NCBI RefSeq assembly: GCF_902491285.1 | Contig: NZ_CABUHK010000051.1 | Location: 1-43,621, forward strand | Source of the DNA: an uncultured Bacteroides sp. | Lineage (GTDB): Bacteria > Bacteroidota > Bacteroidia > Bacteroidales > Bacteroidaceae | Direction of reading: 5' to 3' | Length of the DNA: 43,621 nt | Part shown: piece after piece, positions 24,848-32,839 of the stretch | Numbering within the stretch: position 1 is the stretch's first letter | Layout: the number at the start of each line of letters is the position of its first letter | Made by a program: the position numbers and the translations under genes | Notes under the pieces: generated by a model | Seen by the model: the letters and a program-made list of their open reading frames with translations, nothing else | What the model was told of the DNA's origin: nothing | The model's database searches: none

Positions 24848-27800
24848 ATGTTGAGAATAAAGATTCTAATAATCATATTTTGCTGTATCGGGGCGGTGAA
24901 GGCTCAAGCCGTTATTCCTCCTTCATCAGAAATCTCTCCCGGATGGATTTACTACGATGGAGATGAGTTTAATGGAGATGCGATCGACTCCCGGTATTGG
25001 GGAATATATGGTTCCCCAAAAGTGGGGCGCCCCACCTATAATCAGAAAAATAAAGCCATGCTTCAGACATACCGTCCGGATCAGGTCTTTATCGAAACCC
25101 TTCCTACAGGAGAGAAGATTTGTCGAATTCGCTCATTCAAAAGTAAAGATGCGCCCAGTCCCGTTCATTCCAGTGTAAAGAATAAGACGGGATGGTGGTC
25201 GGGAGCATTGTCCAGCAGGGATGCCGATGCAGAGAAATATTATCCGCTTTTTTGCCGCATAGAGATCAAAGCCAAAGTCCCATATTTATATGGGCTTTGG
25301 AATGCACTTTGGCTGAGGCATTATAAAGGAGCTGGAGTGGCCGAAATAGATATACTGGAGTTTTTCACCAAAGCTTTCGGGGAGAATCCCTATCCGGCCA
25401 AAGCGAATCAAACCTTGCATTTGTTTAATTCGGAAACGCAAAAGTTGGGAATCAATCTACCCAAAGGCCAGATACGATATACTGAAATCGGAGACGATAA
25501 GCCGGGAGATAATTTCCATGTATATGCGGTTCAGATAGATCCTGATCCTGTTGATAACAATCATGCTATCATTACGTTTTTGATAGATAATAAAGTCAAC
25601 TACCAGATACATACCCGTACACAGTTGGGAGATGCATATACTGATTTTATCACTAAAGCTCGTAATGAGAAACGGCTGGACAGAGTTTGGGATATTGCTA
25701 TCACCGGGCAGGTAGGAGCATTTGACAAGTTGGACGTTGGCTATCCTGCGGAGGAATTGCAGCAATTTGATTTTGATATTGACTGGGTAAGGGTCTATGT
25801 TCGCGATCCGCATACCCGGATTGTCGGAAATAGTAAATTACCTTACACTCCGGAAGCGGATTCTTTTGTTAAGGATTTGCTCTCACGGATGACTGTGGAA
25901 GAGAAGATCGGCCAGTTATCCCAATACGTAGGCCGTACGCTTTTAACCGGTCCTGAATCAGAATATTTGAACGATTCATTGATAGCACGCGGACTTGTAG
26001 GGTCTGTTTTGAATATATCCGGTGCAAAGACATTGCGTGATTTGCAGGAAAAGAATATGCGTCATTCCCGGATAAAGATACCGATTCTGTTCGGTATGGA
26101 CGTGATTCATGGATATAAGACAATCTTTCCGACTCCTTTGGCGGAATCGTGTAGTTGGGATTTAGCAGCGATCGAACGTGCTGCCAAGATTGCTGCGATT
26201 GAATCCTCGGCAGCCGGACTACATTGGACGTTCGCTCCTATGGTCGACATCGCAAGAGACGCCCGTTGGGGCAGGGTGGTGGAAGGAGCAGGAGAAGACA
26301 CCTATCTGGGAAGCGAAATAGCTAAAGCAAGAGTAAATGGTTTTCAGTGGAATCTTTGGGAGAATAATTCAGTATTGGCGTGTGCAAAGCATTGGGTAGC
26401 TTACGGACTTCCTCAGGCTGGAAGAGATTATGCTCCGGTGGATATGTCAGAACGGACTTTGTTTGATATCTATCTGCCTCCTTTTAAGGCTTGCATTGAT
26501 GCGGGGGTACTTACTTTTATGAGTGCTTTCAATGATATAAATGGTATTCCTGCATCCGCACATCCGTTTCTGCTCAAAGACTTATTGAGAGGGCAATGGA
26601 ATTTCAATGGTTTTGTGGTAAGTGATTGGGAAGCTGTGAAACAACTGGTGGCGCAGGGAGTGGCGGAAGACGATAAAGATGCTGTCCGCCTGGCTTTCAA
26701 TTCCGGCATAGACATGGATATGACGGATGGACTCTATAATAAATACATGAAAGAACTGATAGAAGCCGGCAAAATCAGCATGGAAGATGTGGATAATTCC
26801 GTCAGTCGGATTCTTCATATCAAATATGCTTTGGGACTGTTTGCTGATCCATATAGATTCTGTAATGAAGAATACGAATCGCAGACAATCATGAAAAAAG
26901 AATTTCTGGATGCGGCACTGGACATGGCTCATAAATCGGCTGTCCTGTTGAAGAATGACAATCACATATTACCGCTGGCAAAAAATGTCCGTTCCATTGC
27001 GGTGGTAGGTCCGCTGGCTGATAATCAGACTGAACTGCTGGGTTCGTGGAGAGCAAGAGGTGAAGAGCGCCATGTGACGACTGTGTTGCAGGGAATAAAG
27101 AATAAAATTGCCAATAACAATACGAAAATTGGATATGCTCGTGGTTGCGATTTTGACGGAGAAGATAAGTCAGGATTCAAAGAAGCGGTGAGATTGGCTT
27201 CCAAAAGTGATATGGTGATTGCTGTTGTCGGTGAAAAAGCTTTGATGAGTGGTGAATCGAGAAGCCGTGCCCAACTGGATTTGCCGGGTGTGCAGGAAGA
27301 ATTGATAAAAGAACTTGTTGCCACAGGGAAACCCGTTGTCGTCGTATTGATGAATGGGCGTCCGCTATCTATCGAATGGGTGGACAAGAACGTATCGGCC
27401 ATTCTCGAAACTTGGTTTTTAGGTACTTCTGCAGGAACTGCTATCGCTGATATACTGTTTGGTGATTATAATCCTTCCGGAAGATTGACCATTTCTTTTC
27501 CACGGGTGGAGGGACAAGTACCGGTTTACTATAACTATAAGAAATCCGGACGTCCGGGAGATATGCCCCATTCCTCAACCACCCGGCATATTGATGTCCC
27601 GAATGCTCCGCTCTATCCTTTCGGATACGGTTTGAGTTATACCACATTCAGTTATTCAGCTCCACGGAGTACCCAAAAGGAATATACGCGACAGGAGACT
27701 ATCTCCGTTTTGGTGACAGTAACCAATACCGGAGACAGAGATGGTGAAGAGACTGTGCAACTATATGTGAATGATAAAGTTGCTTCTGTTGTGCGTCCTG

Positions 27801-27997
27801 TAAAGGAATTGAAGGCATTCAAGAAAATATTCTTGAAAGCGGGAGAGTCAAAGACCATTCAGTTTGACATTTCTCCTTTAGCTTTAGGCTTTTATGATGC
27901 TGCCATGAACTACGTGGTAGAACCCGGTGAATTTGAAATTATGACTGGCTGTAATAGTAATGATTTACAAGCCATATCGGTTAAACTAATAAATTAG
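24848..27997 (+). CDS. GH16-GH3 two-domain glycoside hydrolase
   Basis: A 1049-residue exported protein with a signal peptide ending near AVKA (residue 19). The N-terminal GH16-like domain (about 30-320) has active-site stretch VAEIDILEF with E166, D168 and E171. A GH3 enzyme follows (about 335-1045): GMDVIHGY near 416-423, nucleophile Asp593 in GFVVSDWEAV, probable acid/base Glu803 in LMSGESRSR, and a fibronectin-III-like end domain (about 930-1045). GH16 enzymes cut beta-1,3/1,4-linked glucans or galactans internally; GH3 removes beta-glucosyl or related units from the ends. One polypeptide thus joins endo- and exo-action. The GH16 part is clearly paralogous to the domain inside the upstream SusD. 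No lipobox, so likely periplasmic. Confidence 0.92.
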   Translation: MLRIKILIIIFCCIGAVKAQAVIPPSSEISPGWIYYDGDEFNGDAIDSRYWGIYGSPKVGRPTYNQKNKAMLQTYRPDQVFIETLPTGEKICRIRSFKSKDAPSPVHSSVKNKTGWWSGALSSRDADAEKYYPLFCRIEIKAKVPYLYGLWNALWLRHYKGAGVAEIDILEFFTKAFGENPYPAKANQTLHLFNSETQKLGINLPKGQIRYTEIGDDKPGDNFHVYAVQIDPDPVDNNHAIITFLIDNKVNYQIHTRTQLGDAYTDFITKARNEKRLDRVWDIAITGQVGAFDKLDVGYPAEELQQFDFDIDWVRVYVRDPHTRIVGNSKLPYTPEADSFVKDLLSRMTVEEKIGQLSQYVGRTLLTGPESEYLNDSLIARGLVGSVLNISGAKTLRDLQEKNMRHSRIKIPILFGMDVIHGYKTIFPTPLAESCSWDLAAIERAAKIAAIESSAAGLHWTFAPMVDIARDARWGRVVEGAGEDTYLGSEIAKARVNGFQWNLWENNSVLACAKHWVAYGLPQAGRDYAPVDMSERTLFDIYLPPFKACIDAGVLTFMSAFNDINGIPASAHPFLLKDLLRGQWNFNGFVVSDWEAVKQLVAQGVAEDDKDAVRLAFNSGIDMDMTDGLYNKYMKELIEAGKISMEDVDNSVSRILHIKYALGLFADPYRFCNEEYESQTIMKKEFLDAALDMAHKSAVLLKNDNHILPLAKNVRSIAVVGPLADNQTELLGSWRARGEERHVTTVLQGIKNKIANNNTKIGYARGCDFDGEDKSGFKEAVRLASKSDMVIAVVGEKALMSGESRSRAQLDLPGVQEELIKELVATGKPVVVVLMNGRPLSIEWVDKNVSAILETWFLGTSAGTAIADILFGDYNPSGRLTISFPRVEGQVPVYYNYKKSGRPGDMPHSSTTRHIDVPNAPLYPFGYGLSYTTFSYSAPRSTQKEYTRQETISVLVTVTNTGDRDGEETVQLYVNDKVASVVRPVKELKAFKKIFLKAGESKTIQFDISPLALGFYDAAMNYVVEPGEFEIMTGCNSNDLQAISVKLIN

Positions 27998-28013
27998 AAG
28001 GAGGAACCGTTCT

Positions 28014-29195
28014 ATGAGAAATTGGATAATTGTATTTTTTGTCATCTTTGCCGCCCGGCTTTCCGCACATGATGGTGACAATATAAAGATCACACATGGT
28101 CCTTATCTGTGTGATATGAGTACCGATGGCGTGACAGTGGTATGGATTACAAACAAACCTGCTCTTTCGTGGGTGGAAGTGGCGCCTACCGGTGAAGATC
28201 ATTTCTATGGGAAGGAACGTCCGAGGTTTTACGATACGGAGTCCGGACGTAAGCGGGCCAATGATACAATCCACCGTGTACGCATCAAGCATTTGGAACC
28301 CGGCAAGGAATACAGATACCGGATCTTTTCGAGAGAAGTTGTCTCCTGGCCTTCGAGCGACTGGGTGACTTATGGATCGATTGCTGCTTCAAATGTATAC
28401 AAGCAAGAACCTTTCAGGTTTAGAACCTTCAACGACAGGAAGAAGGAGATTTCCTTTCTGGTATTAAATGATATTCACGGGCGGAGTGACTATATGAAGT
28501 CCCTGTGCCGGGAAGTAGATTTCAAATCCCTTGATTTCGTTTTGCTTAATGGAGATATGTCGTCATGGGTAGAGGGGCAGGAGCAGATATGTAAGGATTA
28601 TATTGATGTTTGTGTCGAATTGTTTGCGTCCGAGGTGCCTATTGTTTTCAATCGGGGAAACCATGAAACACGTGGAGTTTATTCCGATGCGTTGATAAAG
28701 TATTTTCCTACGTCTGCCGGAACTTTCTATTATCGTTTCAATATAGGTAAAGCTTGTTTTCTTGTTCTTGATTCCGGTGAGGATAAGCCGGATTCGGATT
28801 TGGAGTATGCCGGTATCGCCGACTATGACAATTATCGGGAAGAAGAAACCCGATGGTTGCAGAGTGTGGTGGAAGAAAACGATTTTAAGCAATCATCCCT
28901 TCGGGTCGCATTCCTGCACATCCCGCCGACGATAGGCAACTGGCATGGAAACTATCATTTACAGCAAACCTTGTTGCCCGTTTTAAATACGGCTGGAATT
29001 GATTTGATGTTATCCGGACACACTCATAAATATTATTTCCGTAAATCAGAACCCGATAAAGCCAACTTTCCCATCCTTGTCAATGATAATAACAGTTATT
29101 TGCTTTGTAAGATAAAAGATGGAAAAATGGTGATTGATGTGGTAGGAACGAATGGAAAAGATAAGAAACAACATCAGTTTGATGTGAAATTTTAG
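28014..29195 (+). CDS. exported calcineurin-like metallophosphoesterase
   Basis: A 393-residue protein with signal peptide (cleavage after LSA, residue 18), an N-terminal Ig/fibronectin-like domain (about 25-138) like that of purple acid phosphatases, and a metallophosphoesterase domain (about 145-370). All metal-binding motifs are visible: DIH (153-155), GD (180-181), GNHE (215-218), His302 and GHTH (335-338). It should hydrolyse phosphate mono- or diesters in the periplasm or at the surface. AAGGAGG upstream supports the ATG at 28014. Its place inside the operon, 16 bases after GH16-GH3, suggests the glycan or a co-occurring molecule is phosphorylated (inference). Confidence 0.92.
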   Translation: MRNWIIVFFVIFAARLSAHDGDNIKITHGPYLCDMSTDGVTVVWITNKPALSWVEVAPTGEDHFYGKERPRFYDTESGRKRANDTIHRVRIKHLEPGKEYRYRIFSREVVSWPSSDWVTYGSIAASNVYKQEPFRFRTFNDRKKEISFLVLNDIHGRSDYMKSLCREVDFKSLDFVLLNGDMSSWVEGQEQICKDYIDVCVELFASEVPIVFNRGNHETRGVYSDALIKYFPTSAGTFYYRFNIGKACFLVLDSGEDKPDSDLEYAGIADYDNYREEETRWLQSVVEENDFKQSSLRVAFLHIPPTIGNWHGNYHLQQTLLPVLNTAGIDLMLSGHTHKYYFRKSEPDKANFPILVNDNNSYLLCKIKDGKMVIDVVGTNGKDKKQHQFDVKF

Positions 29196-29246
29196 TCAGA
29201 TACCATTAGATTCCAATAGTATAGTTATTTATAATTTAATGTAATC

Positions 29247-31313
29247 ATGAAGATGAAGACTATAATAAAATTATTATTTGTATTTTCGTTGCCACTTATC
29301 TTCTGTCGTTGTGCCGACAACGGGATACACTATGAACGGGAAATCAATGTTCCCGAAGGTATCTATCTGACGGGAAGCGCATCCCAATTCTCGGTAGAGG
29401 CAATCAATGGTAAGATGAACGTGATAAAAGAGGGCACTTTGGTCGCATTGAACACATGGCTGACATCCAGCGGGGATTTTCATATCTCTTTAGTCGGACC
29501 GGATGGACAACCTGTTTATTATGGACAGGGAGCGCTTTTACAAAACGACGACAGTGAGATATCAACTTATTCTTTGGCTTCTGGAGCCGGCGGTTTCAGA
29601 GTAATGGAAGATGGATTGTATCAGATAATTGTGAATCCCTTATTGAAACAGGTTAATATCGTCCCATTCAAATTCCGTTTGACGAGTAAATTCGAACTGA
29701 CAGAAGACGGTGAAAACGAACTCTTTCTTCAAAAACCGTTTTACGATCATATTAATCATGTGGTTACCTGGGTGTCTAGTGACAAGTTAGAAGTTATATT
29801 GCCGGCAGAGTTTTCGTTTAATTATACCGATAATACATCTTTTGATGTGAAGGAGACGGATACGGAGAAATATACATTCTCTTCTATGTACACCGGAACG
29901 GGAGGAAGTATAAAAATGAATGTTTTAACTGAAGAATATGCTGAACTAACCAACCAGTCGCAAGTGCAACTCAATCTAAAGAACAAAGGTGAGTATAAAG
30001 TTACACTTCAATATGAAGTCTTGACAGGAAGATTCTTTGCGAAGATGACGGGTAATGAGATCATAGAACCCGAACCGGAGGGGTATCCGGAGAAATTGTA
30101 TATGATTGGCGATGAATTTGGAAACTGGAACTGGAGTTCGACAAATGTGGTAGAGATGGTTCCTGTGGGACAGCTTGGCAATGGTGCATTTTGGACTATC
30201 AAGTATTTCAATGCTGGGCAGGGAATCAAATGGGCATCGGAAAAATCTGATGCGGAAAGTTTTGCCTCTTTGGGTACAAATATCAATTATGTTGTAGGCA
30301 GTAACGGAAGAGCGATGGTAGAAACAAGCGGCCTGTATTTGGTATATGTAGATATGAACCGTAATCTCATAGCTTTTGAGAAACCTGCCGTCTATGGAAT
30401 AGGTGAGTGCTTTGACGGGCAAGAAGTATCATTCGAGCTTTCCGGGCAGAAATTCTCTGCTGTCACTACTACAAAAGGTAACCTTCAGATGTATGCAACT
30501 TCCGACTATAACAATAGAGACTGGAACAGTATGGAATTCAACATCTATAATGGACAAATCTATTATCGTGGTGTAGGTGCTGCACTGGAATCGGTTCCTG
30601 TTACTTCTAATATACCAATAGAACTTGAATTCTCTCAAGATAAAGGTAAAATCGCTGTAACTTTTGCCTCTCCGAGTGATGTCCCCTCAACAGCGAAAGC
30701 TATTTACATGGTTGGCGATGAATTTGGAAACATGAATTGGGGTTCGGATGGGGTCATCTCATTGGATAAGGTTTGGAACAGTGCCGACCGATGGATACAT
30801 ATTAATTATTTCAATGCCGGAACTAAAATTCGTTTCTCTACATCCAAGATATTTGGTGATGGAGAGTTTACCGGACTGACTAATAATGTGGGCTTCGAAA
30901 TCTCTGACGAAGGGCTAGTGGTTATCCCCCAGAGTGGTACTTATATCATTTTCGTTAATTTAGGTTCGAAGACCATTTCCATTCAAAAGCCTGTAATCTA
31001 TGGTTACGGAACGGCAGCCGGAGGAAACAACGAGAAGATCTTACCTTTTACGGAAAGTAGCGACGGGAAAACATTTTCTGTTACTTTACCTAATGAAGGA
31101 CGTTTCAGAATAAATCCTTATATTCCTGCTTTTGATAATCTTAATCCTTCATTTGGCGCTTGGAAACGCGAATATGCTGTTAATCCGGAGACTCTTGAAA
31201 TCTATTTGCGCAAAGAGGGCATGAATGAACCGAACAAAGATTATGTATGGGCTGCCAATACTATAATAACCCTTGATTTCAGGGCAGCGAAAGGAACAAT
31301 AGTAGTTCCTTAG
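29247..31313 (+). CDS. SusE/SusF-like surface glycan-binding lipoprotein
   Basis: A 688-residue lipoprotein (Cys20 or Cys22 in LIFCRC). It is built of beta-sandwich modules. Two SusF-type starts are almost identical, LYMIGDEFGNWNW at about 284-296 and IYMVGDEFGNMNW at about 486-498, each followed by an aromatic-rich domain with YFNAG and ending in a strand before a VYG segment. The N-terminal ~275 residues hold further beta modules (LTGSASQF at about 41). Tandem modules of this kind bind starch or other glycans in SusE/SusF. It is last in the PUL and is followed by a strong terminator. The ligand presumably matches the GH16/GH3 substrate. Confidence 0.88.
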   Translation: MKMKTIIKLLFVFSLPLIFCRCADNGIHYEREINVPEGIYLTGSASQFSVEAINGKMNVIKEGTLVALNTWLTSSGDFHISLVGPDGQPVYYGQGALLQNDDSEISTYSLASGAGGFRVMEDGLYQIIVNPLLKQVNIVPFKFRLTSKFELTEDGENELFLQKPFYDHINHVVTWVSSDKLEVILPAEFSFNYTDNTSFDVKETDTEKYTFSSMYTGTGGSIKMNVLTEEYAELTNQSQVQLNLKNKGEYKVTLQYEVLTGRFFAKMTGNEIIEPEPEGYPEKLYMIGDEFGNWNWSSTNVVEMVPVGQLGNGAFWTIKYFNAGQGIKWASEKSDAESFASLGTNINYVVGSNGRAMVETSGLYLVYVDMNRNLIAFEKPAVYGIGECFDGQEVSFELSGQKFSAVTTTKGNLQMYATSDYNNRDWNSMEFNIYNGQIYYRGVGAALESVPVTSNIPIELEFSQDKGKIAVTFASPSDVPSTAKAIYMVGDEFGNMNWGSDGVISLDKVWNSADRWIHINYFNAGTKIRFSTSKIFGDGEFTGLTNNVGFEISDEGLVVIPQSGTYIIFVNLGSKTISIQKPVIYGYGTAAGGNNEKILPFTESSDGKTFSVTLPNEGRFRINPYIPAFDNLNPSFGAWKREYAVNPETLEIYLRKEGMNEPNKDYVWAANTIITLDFRAAKGTIVVP

Positions 31314-31346
31314 CCTGATCTGCTTCAATATTATATTCATTTTCTA

Positions 31347-31400
31347 ACAGTTGTTTGCCGGATTTCCTTTTATTTGGCAAACAACTGTAATTTTTTTTTA
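31347..31400 (+). terminator. terminator of the polysaccharide utilisation locus
   Basis: A perfect 13-bp stem, ACAGTTGTTTGCC (31347-31359) and GGCAAACAACTGT (31376-31388), followed by AATTTTTTTTT. It lies 34 bases after the SusE/F stop and is an excellent rho-independent terminator. Confidence 0.92.
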
Positions 31401-31530
31401 TTCTATGATTAGCGTTTTTTACGTTTTAGCTATTTTCTACCCGGTTCATCAATTTTCCGGATATCTCATGCAGCTTCCTGTTGCGTTCCGGTTCCTGTTC
31501 TGCCGTTTTTTGCGTTCCGCCGGAAAACAA

Positions 31531-31570
31531 AAAATCCCGATTTCATTTGGAAATCAGGATTTTACTGTTT
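31531..31570. terminator. second, bidirectional terminator-like hairpin at island end
   Basis: AAAATCCCGATTTC (31531-31544) pairs with GAAATCAGGATTTT (31550-31563) with one mismatch. On the minus strand it is followed by TTTTTTGTTTT, so it could terminate leftward transcripts coming from the repeat promoter at 31743-31774; on the plus strand a T-run follows after a few bases. Confidence 0.65.
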
Positions 31571-31586
31571 TTTGCTTTTCTTTAAA

Positions 31587-31608
31587 GTGGTGCCACCAGG
31601 AATCGAAC
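31587..31608 (-). repeat. att-like tRNA 3'-end fragment, right
   Basis: On the minus strand this reads as tRNA positions 54-73: T-loop TTCGATT, T-stem CCTGG, acceptor TGGCACC, discriminator A. It fits tRNA geometry exactly, yet the preceding bases do not continue a tRNA. It is a more complete match than the left copy, where the T-loop has changed. Confidence 0.55.
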
Positions 31609-31654
31609 ATTTAAAGTTCTTTGTTTTTAAAGTCCTGATAAACAGCACTAAATC

Positions 31655-31729
31655 TTATATCGTTAAAATCAAAACCATTGAATTAGCCATATTCCTAATT
31701 TCAATTATTTCAATCTTTATCGCTGTCAT
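31655..31729 (-). other. possible 24-codon mini-gene inside the repeat (right copy)
   Basis: The frame is identical to that at 11424-11498, about 8 bases past the predicted transcription start of the promoter at 31743-31774, again with no Shine-Dalgarno. A leftward transcript from here would run through the tRNA-like scar and could end at the hairpin 31531-31563, giving roughly 200 nucleotides. Confidence 0.25.
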
Positions 31730-31742
31730 TTTTTTGACGGTG

Positions 31743-31774
31743 CAAAGATATGGAAAAGGTTCGATTCCTCCAAA
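31743..31774 (-). promoter_or_regulatory. promoter inside the repeat, right copy
   Basis: TTTG (31774-31771) and TATCTTTG (31750-31743) with a 20-base spacer on the minus strand, a close match to the Bacteroides consensus and unchanged from the left copy. Confidence 0.6.
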
Positions 31775-31844
31775 TAGTATTGGCATAAAATTACAGAAAA
31801 CTTTATAATGTATTCATTTATGCTGGAATGAATGGCATATATAT

Positions 31845-31886
31845 GAAGAGAACGTCTTTAGGAAAATTTCCGAAGACGTTCTCTTC
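31845..31886 (-). other. long hairpin downstream of HTH gene
   Basis: A 14-bp perfect stem, GAAGAGAACGTCTT (31845-31858) and AAGACGTTCTCTTC (31873-31886), with further GGAAA/TTTCC pairing inside the loop. It lies 15 bases past the stop of the minus-strand HTH gene. No T-run follows on the minus strand, so it is not a textbook terminator. The segment carrying it (31830-31883) is exactly what the left remnant lacks. Confidence 0.7.
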
Positions 31887-31900
31887 TATACTGCCGGCTT

Positions 31901-32194
31901 TTAAAAAGCTTCCAGCCTGTTTTCATCCAGCAGTTTTATAATATCCTTCTCTTTATAAAGTATCCTGCCTCCCAGCCGGTAATAGGGGATAAGCCCGGTT
32001 GTCCTGTGTTCAACCAGTGTCCGGCGTGTTATCTTCAGTGATTCGGACAGTTCAGCTTCGGTGATGTACCTGTCACCGTTCAGGACAGGTCTGTATCTGT
32101 CCGGTTCGCTTCTTAAGAGTTCAGTGATGTGTCCAATGTCCTGAAAGAACCGGATAATTTCTGGACTTTCCCTTGTCAGTAAGTCATGTGCCAT
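31901..32194 (-). CDS. helix-turn-helix protein (excisionase/MerR-like)
   Basis: A 97-residue protein. An N-terminal helical part is followed by an HTH_17-type winged helix (about 43-92): ITEAELSESLKITRRTLVEHRTTGLIPYYRLGGRILYKEKDIIKLL. Proteins of this type next to the ends of Bacteroides integrative elements act as excision or transfer regulators. Its gene starts 10 bases after the stop of another HTH gene, so the two form an operon. A 3' remnant of a related gene lies beside the left repeat copy. Confidence 0.85.
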   Translation of the reverse strand: MAHDLLTRESPEIIRFFQDIGHITELLRSEPDRYRPVLNGDRYITEAELSESLKITRRTLVEHRTTGLIPYYRLGGRILYKEKDIIKLLDENRLEAF

Positions 32195-32204
32195 ATTTCT
32201 TTGT

Positions 32205-32492
32205 TTAATTGTTTCCTTTTTGTAACACTCCTTCCATGTATGTGACGATGTCTTTTTTCCGGTAATAGATTTTCCTGTCTATCCTGCTGTACGGGATTTT
32301 TCCCGTGCTGCGCAAAGTAAGCAACTTCCTTGGAGAGATATCCATCATAATGCATGCTTCCTGATTATCCATCCATTCCGTCAGTCTTTCCTCCTGCCGT
32401 ATTCCTCTTCCTGTCCGGATATCCCGGATGATTGAGCTTAACGCCTGCTTCATTTCTTCAAATGTTGTGGCTTCGATACTGATCACTTCCAT
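32205..32492 (-). CDS. helix-turn-helix protein (excisionase/MerR-like)
   Basis: Ninety-five residues from the ATG at 32492. The frame is open to an ATG at 32519, but a perfect -7 box (TACCTTTG, 32524-32517) overlaps that position, so the shorter start is preferred. The HTH_17 domain is at about residues 40-88: DNQEACIMMDISPRKLLTLRSTGKIPYSRIDRKIYYRKKDIV read in two parts around LTLRSTG. It forms an operon with the next HTH gene and is preceded by the four-unit repeat array at 32554-32587, which makes it a candidate to be controlled by, or to encode, the array-binding protein. Confidence 0.85.
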   Translation of the reverse strand: MEVISIEATTFEEMKQALSSIIRDIRTGRGIRQEERLTEWMDNQEACIMMDISPRKLLTLRSTGKIPYSRIDRKIYYRKKDIVTYMEGVLQKGNN

Positions 32493-32516
32493 AAGCTTTT
32501 GATTTTTTGTCCGATG

Positions 32517-32524
32517 CAAAGGTA
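32517..32524 (-). promoter_or_regulatory. -7 box of the HTH operon
   Basis: On the minus strand TACCTTTG, a perfect TAnnTTTG match, 24 bases ahead of the ATG at 32492. The repeat array begins 30 bases upstream of it. Confidence 0.6.
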
Positions 32525-32553
32525 TGCTGCCGGTAAGTTTGTTTCCAAGTCTC

Positions 32554-32587
32554 TGACTACAGGTGTCAGCAGATGTCGTCAGATTTC
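32554..32587. repeat. iteron-like array, left (four units, 10-bp period)
   Basis: Successive units start TGAC (32554), TGTC (32564), TGTC (32574) and TTTC (32584), spaced exactly 10 bases, with CAGCAGA/GTCAGA linkers. The array at 42289-42322 has the same order (TGAC, TGTC, TGTC, TGTC) and shares TGTCAGCAGATGTC. One helical turn per unit suggests a regulator binding cooperatively on one DNA face. Confidence 0.7.
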
Positions 32588-32600
32588 ACGGATAGTTGGT

Positions 32601-32627
32601 CAAATTGTAAATCGTATTTACAATTTG
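32601..32627. promoter_or_regulatory. perfect palindromic operator candidate
   Basis: CAAATTGTAAAT (32601-32612) and ATTTACAATTTG (32616-32627) form a perfect 12-bp inverted repeat with a 3-base centre. It sits between the divergent HTH genes, beside the repeat array, and looks like a binding site for a dimeric repressor. Confidence 0.65.
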
Positions 32628-32827
32628 TACCCGAACTTTACAACATCCGGGATTACATTTTACAGTGCTTTTTGTAATTTTCTATTTTATATTTCTTTGT
32701 GAATTAGAATGTTATGTAAAAAGATGGATTCGTTTTTTTGAATCCGGCATGTAATTTTCATTATAGTGTAATATACTCTTGTAGTGCGCACAGGAAGAGT
32801 ATTCAGGTAATCACTTTTTAAAACAAT

Positions 32828-32839
32828 GGAGGATATGCC
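32828..32839 (+). promoter_or_regulatory. strong Shine-Dalgarno of HTH gene
   Basis: GGAGG at 32828-32832, seven bases before the ATG at 32840. Most genes here lack such a site, so it fixes this start. Confidence 0.7.

Larger units (their letters stand above)
31585..31829. repeat. right copy of 245-bp direct repeat (element end)
   Basis: This matches 11354-11598 without gaps. It contains the tRNA-3'-end-like scar at 31587-31608, the minus-strand promoter at 31743-31774 and the same 24-codon mini-frame (31655-31729). To its right lies the intact HTH gene whose remnant follows the left copy. I read it as the left end of the second integrated element. Confidence 0.85.

Noticed and set aside
32493..32519. 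Longer start of the second HTH gene at 32519
   Set aside because: The codons overlap a perfect -7 promoter box (32517-32524), so they cannot be translated from that promoter.
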